Shown piece after piece: positions 19,870 to 32,200 of a DNA stretch of 64,000 nt. Position numbers and translations under genes: made by a program. The DNA is from Aegilops tauschii subsp. strangulata (lineage: Eukaryota > Streptophyta > Magnoliopsida > Poales > Poaceae). Under the pieces are notes generated by a model. It was not told where the DNA came from and did not search any database. It worked only from the letters and a program-made list of their open reading frames with translations. The stretch is taken from positions 245,560,622-245,624,621 of the forward strand of contig NC_053039.3 of NCBI RefSeq assembly GCF_002575655.3, in the 5' to 3' direction. Every line of letters starts with the position of its first letter. Position 1 is the stretch's first letter.

Positions 19870-22800
19870 AGTGTTTTCACGGAAAGAACTGGCTACCTCT
19901 CCCATATGTTCCAAAACTCGGTATGGTCCTACAAATCTCGGGGCTAACTTTCCCTTTACTCCAAAATGTTTAACTCCTCGCAGAGGCGACACACGGATAT
20001 ACGCTATGTCTCCGATTTCATAGACTACCTCCTTGCGTTTTGAGTCTGCATAACTCTTTTGCCTGGACTGAGCTACCTCCAGTCTATCTCGAATCAGCTT
20101 AACCTTCTCTTCTGACTCTTTAATCAAACCCGGACCAAACAACTGACTGTCTCCTACTTCATCCCACATCAACGGTTTTCTGCACCTCCTTCCATACAAA
20201 GCTTGAAAAGGTGCCATCTTCAAACTGGCTTGGTAACTATTGTTGTATGAGAACTCTGCATATGGAAAATTGTCATCCCAACTAGATCCATAATCTAGTG
20301 CACAAGCTCTCAACATGTCCTCCAGAATCTGATTGACTCTCTCGGTCTGTCCATCTGTCTGCGGATGAAAAGTTGTATTGAACTCTAGCCTGGTACCCAA
20401 AGTCTGATGCAGCTGGTGCCAGAACTTTGAAGTAAACTGTGTTCCTCTATCTGATACGATGGTCCTCGGAACTCCGTGCAGACATACGATCCTGGTCATA
20501 TATATCTTGGCCAACCTCGCACTGTTGTAAGTGGTTTTCACTGGGATAAAGTGAGCTACTTTGGTCAAGCGATCCACTACTACCCAAATAGAATCATATC
20601 CCGATCGGGTCCTGGGCAATCCGGTGATGAAATCCATGCCAAGCTTGTCCCACTTCCATTCGAGTATCGGCATAGGCTGCAGTAATCCTGCTGGCTTCTG
20701 ATGTTCTGCCTTCACTCTCTGACATACATCACATACGGATACATACTCGGCAATATCCTTCTTCATTCCCGTCCACCAGAAACGTTCCTTCAAATCCAAA
20801 TACATCTTGGTGTTTCCGGGGTGTACCGAGTATGGCGAGTCATGAGCTTCCTGAAGTATCAACTTCCTGATCTCGGTATTATTGGGAACATATACATGGT
20901 CCTCAAACCACAAGGTGTCGTGCTCGTCCTCACGAAAATCCTTGGCTTTTCCTTTGCTCATTCTCTCCTTTATCTCTGCAATTTCTTTGTCATCCTTCTG
21001 AGCTTCTCGAATCTGTCCCAATAACGTTGACTGAACCTCCATTGTTGCAACAAAACCTCTAGGAACTATCTCCAAACGATGCTCCCTGAGATCCTCGGCT
21101 AACTCCCTTGGTAGTCCTCTGCTGACGAGCGTATTGGCATAACTCTTTCGACTCAAAGCATCTGCTACGACATTGGCCTTGCCTAGGTGATAGTGCAACT
21201 TCATATTGTAATCCTTTATGAGCTCCAACAATCTCCTTTGCCTGAGGTTCAACTCCTTCTGCGTGAAAATGTACTTCAAACTCTTATGATCTGTGTACAC
21301 ATCACAACGGTTTCCAATAAGGAAATGTCTCCAGGTCTTGAGCGCATGCACTATGGCTGCTAACTCCAAGTCATGCGTGGCATAATTCAACTCATGCGGT
21401 CGAAGCTGTCGTGAGCCATATGAAACAACCCTTCCGTCTTGCATAAGTACTCCTCCAAGTCCTAAGCGAGATGCGTCACAATACACTTGGAAATCCTTGT
21501 GTATATCCGGCAAAATCAGCACTGGGGCTGTAACCAAACGTTTCTTCAACTCCTGGAAACTTGCTTCACATTCTTCAGTCCAATGGAACTTGGTGTCCTT
21601 CTTCAACAATGCCGTCATGGGCTTCGCAATCTTGGAAAAATTCTCAATGAATCTCCGATAGTATCCCGCGAGTCCAAGAAAACTGCGGATCTCTCCAAGT
21701 GAGGTGGGTGCCAACCACTCAGTGACTGACTGAACCTTGGTAGGATCCACTGCTATACCTTCTCCTGATATAACATGTCCAAGACCAACTTCCTTCAACC
21801 AAAACTCACATTTGCTAAACCTGGCATATAACTGATGTTCCCTAAGCTTCTCAAGAACCAAACGCAAATGCTCCTTGTGTTCGTCTTCATTCTTCGAGTA
21901 TACTAAAATATCATCAATGAACACCACTACAACTTATCCAAGAACTCCATGAACACCTTATTCATCATGCTCATAAAATAGGCAGGGGCGTTAGTCAACC
22001 CGAATGACATAACCGTATACTCATATAGCCCATACCTTGTGGTGAAAGCTGTCTTAGGTATATCTTGTTCTCGAATCTTCAGCTGGTGGTATCCTAATGG
22101 CAGGTCGATCTTCGAAAACACTTTAGCTCCTTGCAGCTGGTCAAACAGATCGTTGATCATCGGCAGTGGGTACTTGTTCTTGATTGTCACTTCATTCAAT
22201 GCACGATAATCAACAACCATTCTTAATGATCCATCCTTCTTCTCAACCAAGAGCACCGGGGCTCCCCATGGCGACGAGCTTCGTCGAATGTAACCTTTCT
22301 CCAATAACTCCTTAATCTGCTTCTTAATCTCCTCCAGATCATTTGCGAGCATTCGGTATGGTCTCTTCGATATTGGTCCGGTGCCTGGCAATAGCTCTAT
22401 CAAAAACTCAATATCTCGATCTGGCGGCATGCCTGGTAACTCCTCTGGAAATACATCTGGGTAATCCTTCACTACCGACACTTCCTCCTGAACAACTCTT
22501 GAGAGAGAATTTACTTGGTTTCTCCTCGGCGCATGCCTGGATACATACTTGATCCTTTTTCCCTCCGGGGTGGTGAGTAGAATAGACCTACTAGCACAGT
22601 CAATATTTCCTCCATACTTCGATAACCAATCCATTCCCAGTATCACATCCAATCCTTGTGACTCCAAAATTATTAGGTCTGAGGGGAAAACATGGCTACC
22701 AATGGTTAAGGGTATCCGATCGCACCATCGGCTGGCCATATACTCTGCACCTAGTGAGCTTACTAACAAGGGTGTCCTAAGGCCTACGGTGGGTAACTTA

Positions 22801-23944
22801 AACTTGTCCACAAATCCCCTTGAAATGTATGAATGCGATGCACTAGTATCAAATAAAACAAGAGCGGTAAATGACTTAACCAAAAACTTACCGATAACTG
22901 CATCAGGCTGCTCTTCAACCTCCTCCATGTTCACGTGGTTCACTTGTCCCCTGTTGAAAGGGTTGGGCTTCTTCCCAGTGCTTCCATTGCCATTTCCGTT
23001 CTTCAATTCCGGACAATCATTGGCGTAGTGCCCAGTCTTCCCGCACTTGAAACATGTAATGTGACTTTGATCCTTCTTGGCGGGTGTGGCTGGGTTAGAG
23101 CGGTTCTGATTGCTGCCTGCTCCATTCCCGTTTCCATTCTTGGGGCCACTGTGGTTATGCGTACTTCCTCCATTGTGGGTGTGGCCTCCATGGTTATGGG
23201 TAAATCCTCCATAGTTCGGGGTGAAACGAGGCTTCTGCTGAGCTCCTGAGTTGTACTTCCCCTGTCCATACTTCCTTTTGTGGCTCTCAATCTTCTGCTG
23301 CTTCCCTTCAATCATAAGAGCCCTGTCTACCAACTCCTGATAATTAGCGAATGTCGCTACCATCAACTGCATGCTCATCTCATCATTCAACCCTTCCATA
23401 AACTTCTCCAGCTTCGCGGCATCTGTGGCCACATCATCAGGGGCATAGCGAGCTAATTTACTGAACTCATCTACGTACTGAGCCACGGTACGGTTTCCCT
23501 GGCGTAAGTTGCGAAACTCACGCTTCTTCATGTTCATAGCTCCAGTTGAGACATGTGCAGTGCGGAATGCTTGCTGGGACTGATCCCAAGTGACGTTGGC
23601 TATAGGGAAGGTGGCTGTGTAATTCTCCCACCATGAGGTTGCTGGTCCATCCAACTGATGTGCGGCAAAACGCACCTTCTCTGCATCTGTGCACCTGCGG
23701 TGGTCAACTCCCTTCCAATCCTGTGTAGCCAGTCATCCGCAACTATTGGCTCAGTGCTACTGGAAAACACCGGCGGCTGCAACCTCAGAAAATGGGCTAA
23801 GTTGTCAACTGGAGGTGGTGGCGGCGGGTTGTTGTTGTTGTTGCCTTGGTTCTGGACTAATATCTGCATCAAGGCATTCTGCTGCTGGATCAACTGGGTG
23901 ATCTCAGGCGGGAAGACAAATCCGGTGTCACGTCTCGGAGGCAT
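19870..23944 (-). pseudogene. gag-pol of element B, frameshifted and truncated
   Basis: Opens at 23944 with MPPRRDTGFVFPPEIT. A shift near 23650 moves to the frame carrying the Gag core ([19 protein letters not shown]), His/Asn/Gly-rich linker and CCHC knuckle [14 protein letters not shown]. Protease reads [10 protein letters not shown], with Ser replacing the catalytic-loop Gly. RT contains [10 protein letters not shown] where RSGYHQ is usual. At 21930 a missing T breaks the frame between FLDK and [10 protein letters not shown]. The second part holds RNase H ([13 protein letters not shown]), the integrase zinc domain (CDVCQ) and the DDE residues ([17 protein letters not shown]). The reading continues artificially 30 codons into the adjacent LTR. 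Clearly inactive. Confidence 0.9.
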
Positions 23945-24148
23945 CTGATGGGTTTAGAGGGAAGAGATTAGAATAGAATGAGGTCTAGTGAGAAAGCACT
24001 ACCCATATGCACATGAGACAAACACAATCATATCATATCACTCAATCAATCAAGCAAGGGCATGCAATCGGTCTAGAACTATCGTTACAAAAGTGACCGG
24101 ACTACTACTATATACAGGGGGAAATGCTACTAATCATATGGTGGTCAT

Positions 24149-24890
24149 CTAGAAATATTGATCGGTGGAAGACTCCATGATATCCGCTCCAGCTTCGTCT
24201 TCATAATTATCATCACTATCATCGGGGTCGGAGTCGGTGTCGTCGATGATGATGTAGTCTTCAGAACGTATTTCCTTAGGTTCATCGTCATCTCCTCCTG
24301 GCGCGGGATCTCCCATAAAAACTCCTAGCTTCCTTGTCAAGTCGTCATTCTTTTCCACGAGTATCGTCATTTCCTCCTCATATCCTTTGCGTGTAGACTT
24401 GAGTTCCTCTTCTAGCTCTGAAATCCTGGTCATTGCCTTCTTTAGGTCTATCATGCCTGCGCACATCTGATTCTCCTTCCGACGAATGTGCTGGTTTAGC
24501 TCCTAGATGAATGCTGCATTGGACCTGTTCCTCCTGGTGCTGACTATCTCCCATTGCTCATCTCGGCGCCCACATATCTGATAAATAGTGTCCTTCAGCT
24601 CCTGTTTGTAGACTTCTCCAATTCGTCCCATAGTAATGTGGCTGCCATGCTCTTGCCTAGACTCCAGGTTGGTGCATCAAAGGAAAACTCTATGGGCTCA
24701 GTGACTCGCATGAATGTCCTTCCTGGAATTTAAACTCGGATCATCCATCGCTCCTCTTCTGGTAAAGTGGCGGTGTAGGTCCGGTGAAGCTTGGTATTCC
24801 GATGTTCGGGTACCTAGTGACTTCCTTCAAGTGTCGTCCAAAAGGTGTGTCTTAATCTGGTTGTGCAAACTTGTTCCTTGAGTCTGCCAT
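24149..24890 (-). pseudogene. Leader ORF between LTR and gag of element B
   Basis: A frame starting MADSRNKFAQPD at 24890 is interrupted by several stop codons (the first straight after residue 12). It ends with an open 105-codon part: a heptad-like coiled coil (DLKKAMTRISELEEELKSTR) followed by a very acidic tail (DDTDSDPDDSDDNYEDEAG). Some chromovirus-like Gypsy elements have an extra ORF here; its role is unknown. The stops mark it as degenerate. Confidence 0.5.
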
Positions 24891-24982
24891 CCTAAAGAGT
24901 AGAAAATGGAGAGGAGTCAGAAATGAGTAGAGAAGAGTGACCTATGGCTCATCTTAGTGGTCGTGTCCTACATTCAGCGTGT

Positions 24983-24994
24983 GCTCTGATACCA
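24983..24994 (-). promoter_or_regulatory. Primer-binding site of element B
   Basis: TGGTATCAGAGC on the minus strand, three bases inside the 5' LTR, complementary to the initiator-Met tRNA 3' end. Confidence 0.85.
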
Positions 24995-24997
24995 TCT

Positions 24998-27396
24998 TGT
25001 AGCGATCCGACCTCAGACGGTCAAATCTCTGTGTTCAGTGTCATCCCTGGATCGGTAATGCTGACACACACAGTACTCGAAGGATTTATAACAGAGTAGT
25101 AATCACACACTTATTACATCGAATGTCTCAAAAGAGAACTTATTACAATAAATATGGCTTAAGGCCATCTAATAAGATAACAGCGGAAGGCTTGGAAGAT
25201 AAAGTGAGTCCATCAACTCCAACGGCATAGCTGAGTGCATGACAAACGACCTATGGCACCTTACTCGTCGTCTGAAAAGTCTGCAATATGATACGTTGCA
25301 GCCCGAAAACGGGTCAGCACATGGAATATGCTGACAATATAACACAGTAGAGCAATGAACAGATAAATGCTATCACTACATGCATATATGGCTGGTGGAG
25401 GCTCTATGGTTATATTGTTTTGCGAAAAGCCAAATTTTCCCTACAACAAAGGAATTTGTTTTATTTAACTATCATGGCAGTTGAAACATTGAGAATGGTA
25501 CCCCCATCTCAATCCCAATAAAAGGTATTTATCAACACAACAAATTAATTTAGAGTGATGAGATCAATCCAATAAAGTACCAGACACTCAAGTTGTCCAT
25601 AACCAGGGACACGGCTAACCATGATTAGTTTGTACACTCTGCAGAGGTTTGCACACTTTTCCCCACAAGACTCGATCTCCTCCTTGGATTTCTCGCACTA
25701 CATGGTGTTTGAGAAACGGATGACCGAGACACAGTCTTTCAGAAGCATTAACTCTAACCCCGGGTAGACAGTACCAACCTACATCCCCTACATGTGCTAG
25801 CCTACCATTGGAAGAGGTCATAGAGCCCATAATAGCTTGTGGCTGCACACGGAAGTTTCTAGCATGAATAATCTTATGATCCCTTTGAGCCTGGGTGGCG
25901 GACCATAGGAGGATCACACGGTATAACCCCGAGATCTCCTAGACAACACTGGTAAAACCCCAGGTGCCCAAAACCAACAATCCTAACCATGCATAACGTA
26001 GAAGTAACTCCCAAGGGTTTGATAATAAAACAGGTAATAGGTTCTACCTCATCATCTACTTCCCAATACCCACAAGTTAATCACATCCTAACCATGCAGT
26101 GTTTGAGGGTTGTAACTAATGCATAAAAACTGGGTATGAAAAGAGTATGATCAATGTGTTACTTGCCTTGCTGACGATCTGCAAAACCTAGTGACTCGTA
26201 GTAGCACGCTTCGCACTCCGGGAATTCTATCGCAAACAAACAATAGCATAGATAAGCACTCAAGCAAAGATGCATGGGTAAAACTCAAATAAGAAGATCT
26301 AACCAGAAAGTTCAACTGAAGAACTCCGGTTTGCAAAAAGAATCAAATCAAACGGAGCAACGAAACTCAAACTACGAAAGAAACAAGGTCCGTTTACTAA
26401 TCTGGACTAAAGTCAAATTTTACAGTACCAAAATCTTGTTCAAGTTGGTTAAACAGAAAGAGGGCTTCGAGATGAAGATCTAGGCGCTTGTTTCACCTGA
26501 TTTGGATAAACGAGCGAAAAGATAAACTAAACGAAGATCAGGGCAGGAATCGCGATCGAAAATAATCGCGGAAAAACCCTGGAAAAGAAAAACGAGACGA
26601 ACAGGCTAACGAACAAACGTTCACTGTCTGCGACTAACTGACGAATAGCGTTCGTTAAAACGAACGTACGGACGAACGTCCGCTATTTAACTAAACCGGA
26701 AAAAACCCGAACAAAACCGATCTAAAAAATAAAACTAGATCTAGGGTTTCGAAAAAAACGGCGGTTTTTTCCGAGAAAAAACGGACGGCGGGGCGGCGGC
26801 GGCGCGAGCGAGGGCTGGCGGCGGGGGCTGGGCCGTGGCTTATAAAGCCTGGCTGGGCAGTGTCCGGGTCGGGACGGCCCGGTTAGGTCGGTGCACTTTA
26901 AAAAAAAATCCTGACATGGAAAAATAAATAAAAGAAATACTAAACAGAGTCCAAAAATCCTGAAATAAATTTTCGCGGTCCTCTAATAATATTGCGGACA
27001 AAGTGAACATTTATTCGGGCCTCTAATGCAATTTTGAAAAACGCATAGTTTTCCTAATTCAAATAAAATAGCAACAAAAGTCCAAAAGAAAGTTTTATTG
27101 GATTTTAATATTTTCCTCCAATATTTCTTTTATTTTTGGAGAAGTCATATTATCTCCTCTTGTATATTTTTAATATGAAATATTTTAGAAGAGGAAAAAA
27201 TAATTAAAACCAGATAATCCTCTTTTTTAAAATTTGAGAAAAACTCAAATATGAAAATAACGAAATTCCCAACTCTCTCCGTGGGTCCTTGAGTTGCTTA
27301 GAATTTTCGGGGATTCGCGAAACGAAATGCGATAAAATATGATATGCATGAATGACCTATGTATAACATTCCAAATTGAAAATTTGGGATGTTACA
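24998..27396 (-). repeat. 5' LTR of element B (2.4 kb)
   Basis: Plus-strand ends are TGTAGCGATCC and GGGATGTTACA; on the minus strand it starts TGTAACATCCCAAATTTTC, the TGTAACATCC form typical of Tekay/Del-like LTRs. It contains an AT-rich half (26900-27396) and a GC-rich half (26750-26880). No second copy is in the window. Confidence 0.8.
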
Positions 27397-27760
27397 GATT
27401 TACTTCACAATGCCCCGCGAGTGAAACTTTTCTCAGAGGCAGAAGCAGAACAAGCTCGGCAAGATGCTGTTGATCTCCTGGAAGAGGAAAGAGAGATGGC
27501 CCTGATCAGGTCGACTATTTATCAGCAAGACCTTCATCGGTTCCATGCTAGAAACGTGAGAGGTCGAGCATTTCAGGAGGGAGACCTGGTTCTCTGAGTG
27601 GATCAGCAATGACCACACAAGATTGCTCCCACTTGGAAAGGCCCCTTCATCATCACCAAAGTGTTCCACAACGGAGCGTACCACCTGTACGATGTGGAAC
27701 ACAAGAAAGACGAGCCACGCGCTTGGAATGCGGAGTTGCTCCGCCATTTTTATACTTAAG
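27397..27760 (+). pseudogene. C-terminal pol remnant of element H
   Basis: The plus frame reads SEAEAEQARQDAVDLLEEER and then IRSTIYQQDLHRFHARNVRG up to DLVL. A TGA and, five codons later, another TGA interrupt it; beyond them the same frame gives APTWKGPFIITKVF and AWNAELLRHFYT before a TAA at 27758. This is the post-integrase C-terminal region of a Gypsy polyprotein. Two nonsense codons and loss of everything upstream make it non-functional. Confidence 0.75.
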
Positions 27761-27860
27761 CATTCAGACTGTTGAGATGTAATAAGAAGTACCTTTCAGT
27801 TTGTTTATCAAAGACACGGTTTTACAGTATCCTAAATGATTGTTGTTACTTATACATGTG

Positions 27861-28735
27861 TTCAAAATCCCCTAGTGGGTGGCTTAGCTGTGAACCCGAT
27901 TCACCTAAGTTTCAAAAACAAAATCCTACCGAGTCGAGAGCAAGCCTCCCACTGGGGGGCTTAGCTGCGAATCCTATTCGCCTAAGTTTGAAAAAATCCT
28001 ACCGAGTGAAGAGCAACCCTCTCACTCGAGGGCTTAGCTGCAGTCTCGTACTCGCCTAAGATTGAAAAACTCCCACCGAGTGAAGACCAACCCTCTCACT
28101 TGGGGGCTTAGCTGCAGTTCCGTACTCGCCCAAGTTTGAAAAATCCCACCGAGTGAAGAGCAACCATCTCACTCGAGGGCTTAGCTGAAGTTTCGTACTC
28201 GCCTAAGTTTGGAAAATCCTACCGAGTGAAGGGCAATCCTCTCACTCGGGGGGCTTAGCTGCAGTTCCGTACTCGCCTAAGATTGAAAAAATCCCACCGA
28301 GTGAAGAGCAACCCTCTCCACTCGGGGGCTTAGCTGCAGTTCCGTACTCGCCTAAGTTTGAAAAATCCCATCGAGTGAAGAGCAACCATCTCACTCGAGG
28401 GCTTAGCTGCAGTTCCGTACTCGCCTAAGTTTGAAAAGTCCCACCGAGTGAAGAGCAATCCTCTCACTCCGGGGCTTAGCTGCAGTTCCGTACTCGCCTA
28501 AGATTGAAAAAATCCCACCGAGTGAAGAGCAACCCTCTCACTTGGGGACTTAGCTGCAGTTCCGTACTCGCCTAAGTTTAAAAAATCCCACCGAGTGAAG
28601 AGCAACCCTCTCACTCGGGGGCTTAGCTGCAGTTCTGTACTCGCCTAAGATTGAAAAAATCCCACCGAGTGAAGAGCAACCCTCTCACTCGGGGACTTAG
28701 CTGCAGTTCCGTACTCGCCTAAGTTTGAACACGTT
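27861..28735. repeat. 74-bp tandem array, 12 copies, with trimeric higher-order structure
   Basis: The unit contains GGGGGCTTAGCTGCAGTTCC, then GTACTCGCCTAAG, then CCACCGAGTGAAGAGCAA. TTAGCTG falls at 27884, 27961, 28034, 28108, 28181, 28255, 28330, 28403, 28476, 28550, 28623 and 28697, mostly 73-75 bp apart. Copies 3, 6, 9 and 11 have AAGATTG where others have AAGTTTG. Copies 5 and 8 are preceded by CAACCATCTCACTCGAGGG, and copies 6 and 9 by GCAATCCT. Variants therefore recur every third copy (221-222 bp). The array lies between pol and the antisense gene of element H. Confidence 0.93.
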
Positions 28736-28773
28736 CCGAGTGAAGAATGATTCTCTCACTTGGAGACTTGGCC

Positions 28774-29100
28774 ACACGCTCTGTCCTGATCCGCAAGGAC
28801 GACGAGGTGCAGATCGACTGCGAACTCCTCAGAGCTGCGTCACAAGTATGACGTACGCTCCGTCCTGGTCCGCAAGGACGACGAGGTGCAGGTCGACCAC
28901 GACCTTCTCCTCAGAGCTATGCCATAAGTATAATGCACGCTCCGTCCTGATCCGCAAGGACGACGAGGTGCGGGTCGACCGCGACCTTCTCCTCGGAGCT
29001 ACGCCACAAGTATAACATGCACTCCATCCTGATCCGCAAGGACGACGAGGTGCAGGTCGACTGCGACCCTCTCCTCGGAGCTGCGCCACAAATACAATCA
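28774..29100. repeat. 82-bp tandem array, four copies
   Basis: The unit contains CCGCAAGGACGACGAGGTGC, starting at 28791, 28870, 28952 and 29034 (spacings 79, 82, 82). It has a different sequence from the neighbouring 74-bp array. It is open in several frames, but that follows from the periodicity and is not evidence of coding. Confidence 0.92.
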
Positions 29101-29295
29101 AGGACAAAAGCCTGTTCCAAGTGAAGATTCAAGTTCCGCTCGGAAATAAAGACAAGCATATTCAAGTTCAGATAAATCCCATGAGTTTCCATACCGCAAA
29201 TTAAAGTACTCGGGCTTCAGGCCCGAAGGAGTTTAACGGTTACAAAACCACTCGGCATACCGAGGCAACTTTAAACGGATCATAAAAGAGTTTGT

Positions 29296-32200
29296 TCACT
29301 CCGCAGGAGGAGGGCTGGCAGGCTCGACGAACTCATCCAGGTCGATTCCATCAGCAATCTGAGTAGCAGCAGCAATGAAAGTCTCCATGAAGGACTGGAA
29401 GCCAAGCCTCTTGGTGTTGGCAACCTTGATCGCTGCTAGCTTCTCTTCTTTGGCTTCCTTGCAGTGAATGCGAACCCGAGACAGAGCCACGTCAGCACCA
29501 CACCAAGCAGAAGACTTCTTCCATTCCTGCACTCGACCGGGGATCTCATTCAGTCGAGTCATTAGAGACTCGAGATCATTTTGGAGCGTCGCCCTTGGCC
29601 AGAGCGTTGTGTCGATCCGAGACACCGCAACCTTCAGTCGAGCGAGGTAGTCGACGATGCTAGCAAGACGAGATTCCAGTCGGAGCACATTCATGGCAGC
29701 TTCATCCTTGACAGGGGAGTTGATGGGGTCCAAGCTCGTTTCGATTTGACCAGTCTCTGCCTCGAAGTTTTGATAGAATTCTGCGCTCATAGAGAAGCAA
29801 TGAGTCGACGGTTTTACAACTAGTCGACGAAAGCAAATCAATCAGACGAAGACAAATACCTTCAAGCATGAGGAATAACTTCTCGGTGGGTACTCCGAGA
29901 TAATTATCCAGCTCGTCTCTCTTGCGGGAGATGTCTTCCACCTTGTCAGTCAGGGTCCCTTTGTCCTTCTTCAGTCGACTCACCTCTTTGTTGGCTTTGT
30001 CAAGGGCAGCCTTCAATTTGGTGTTCTCTTCCTCGAGCTTTCCGACTGAGGCCAGCTTCTGGTCGGCGAGTGCCGTTTTGTCTTCTGCCATTTTTTGTGC
30101 AGCCGCAAGATCAGAGTCCTTCTTCTCCAAAGCTTGTCGCATTGTTTCTACAAAGAATAACATTCGAGTCAGAAAAAGGAAGGGAAAGATAGCAGGAGAA
30201 TCAGTCGACAAGTTTTCCATACCAGCAACATCATCCTTAGCCTTCTGCAGATTATTCTTGGCCAACTCCAGATCAAGATTGAGCTGGATTTGCTTCTGCT
30301 CCAAGTCAGCAAACCGAGCTCCAAGTTCACAAGATTTCTGTGGTCAGAGGATAGTCAGTCGACAAATGCAAAGATTGATTGCTTCCGAGTTCAAAGAGTA
30401 ATAGGTTCAAAGAGTTCTAAGACTACTGCCGAATCAAACATTCAACAGTAGTCTCAGGGACTACACCCAGTGGGTGCACTCAGCGTGCCCCTACTGGTTC
30501 GACTTTTCAATTGACTTGGTCCGTCCAGTCGAAAAAAACAAATATATTATTTGATTCTCAGACCATAGTCGACTGCTCGCAGTCGACTATGGTCTTGGGG
30601 ACTACACCCAGTGGGTGCACTCAGCCTGCCCCCACTGTTTCAAGTTCTACTCGACATGATCCGCTCAGAACGAGTGGAAAAATTCTGTTCAAAGACCCCC
30701 GCCGAATCAAACATTCGACGATGATCTCGGAGACTACACCCAGTGGGTGCACTCAGCGTGCCCCCACTGGTTCAAGATTCAATCGGCACAACCTAGTCGA
30801 CTCAAGAAGAAACACTATTCAGCAGAAATTGAAACACCCACTGGGTGTACAGATGCAAAGTGCAGACTAACAAATAGATGCACAGTAAAAGTTTTTAGGT
30901 ACCATATCTTAACAGAACAAGCGTCAAGCTAGAAGATCAGTCGGAAATAAGCTAACCTGGACGTTGGTTTGGAGTGCTGAGTTGGCGTCATAAGCAGCTT
31001 GACTAGCCTCGCGAACCACTTTCATCTGCTCCATCATGATGCCTGCCTGACGTATAGCTTCCTTGGCAGCACTCACTTGGTCCTCTGGGACGTGATGGGC
31101 GGTGAAAAGTGGGATCAGCTGGAGCCTGTGTAGTCGATGCTGAAGGCTGTGCACTTGACAATGGAACGACAAAAGTAACAGAAGCCCGGTTGGCGTCTCC
31201 GGACTGCTGAATCACCGGTTCCGTCACTGGCATCGACTGAGGAGTCTTGCTAGTTGATGTTTTCCTAGTCAAAGTCCTACTCCTCCTTCCCGTGGGCCTC
31301 AGTGGCACATCCTTGTCGTCGTCTGGAAGTTCAATAACATTGGGCGGAGCTGCAAAAGAATCAATCGCAAGAGTTCAGTCGACCGTCAAAATGGCTAATA
31401 AAGTAAAGACAGAATGGCAAGAGTTATGCCCGCGTTGGAGGTGACTGCGTCTTCCATCTCCTCATCATCATCATATTTGTAAACAGAAGTCCCAGAGGTA
31501 GCAGCACTGCAAATTTCAAAATTCACTCGGTCAGGCCTTCCGAGGTGAGTCGACCAAAGATCAAGTCATGCCAAACTAAGAAGTCGAATTCAAAGATTAC
31601 CCAGAAGCAATGGGGACAGCCACTTTGATCTTGGGCAAGGCCTTCCGAGGTTTTGACGGCGCAACTTTGGGCTGCTTCGTAGCCTTCTCAGTCGGCACAG
31701 GAGAAGACGTCCGAGTGCACTTTGAAGTCTGTCCAGTCTGTGCAGTCGCTTTGCCACGGATACTTGCTAGGTCATGGGTATGCTTGGATCGCCTTTCGGC
31801 ATGAGGGGGGAGTCAACTTCCTCACCGCTGCTTGAGTCGTCACTCTCATCGCCTTCCCCTCCATCAGAATGCCAGTCGCCGCTGTCACCCCCGCTCGCCT
31901 CTCCCTCTGGCTCCTGCTCCTGCTCCCCGTTGGGCATCGAATACATCTCGGTATAAATCTGCAAGACACAGAGTCGACCGGGTATCAATCGGTTTCAAAA
32001 GTAATTAGATGTCAGAACAAGAAGACACTCGGAAGGAAACAGTCGGACCTTGTCTGGTTCATTGATGTGGTCGAATGGAGGGACCCTCCTAGACCCCCTG
32101 GGGTTGTCCTTGTTGCCAGTGATGCCCTGCAACCACTGCGCCACCGTCTCCTCATCGACTTCTTCCGGGTGGATTCGGGTGCTGTCTTCAATACCCGAGT

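Larger units (their letters stand above)
19870..27396 (-). mobile_element. Element B: 3'-truncated chromovirus-like Gypsy retrotransposon
   Basis: Minus-strand Gypsy with a 2.4-kb 5' LTR, Met-tRNA primer-binding site, a leader ORF, gag with CCHC knuckle, then protease, RT, RNase H and integrase in Gypsy order. It stops inside the integrase C-terminal domain at 19870, where the Angela-type LTR begins, so the end of integrase, any chromodomain, the polypurine tract and the 3' LTR are missing. [13 protein letters not shown] is a GPY/F-type module, pointing to a Tekay/Del-like chromovirus. It sits inside the plus-strand Gypsy H. Confidence 0.85.

Noticed and set aside
27861..28735. CRISPR-like array
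   Set aside because: Repeats are directly adjacent 74-bp units without unique spacers, in a plant retroelement.
28725..29192. Overlapping open frames on both strands across the 82-bp array
   Set aside because: Their repeated peptides simply follow the tandem DNA repeat; multiple frames on both strands are open and the array is inside a retroelement.
30511..30932. Plus-strand frames in the intron of the antisense gene
   Set aside because: They arise from the intronic repeat unit and contain no recognisable domain.
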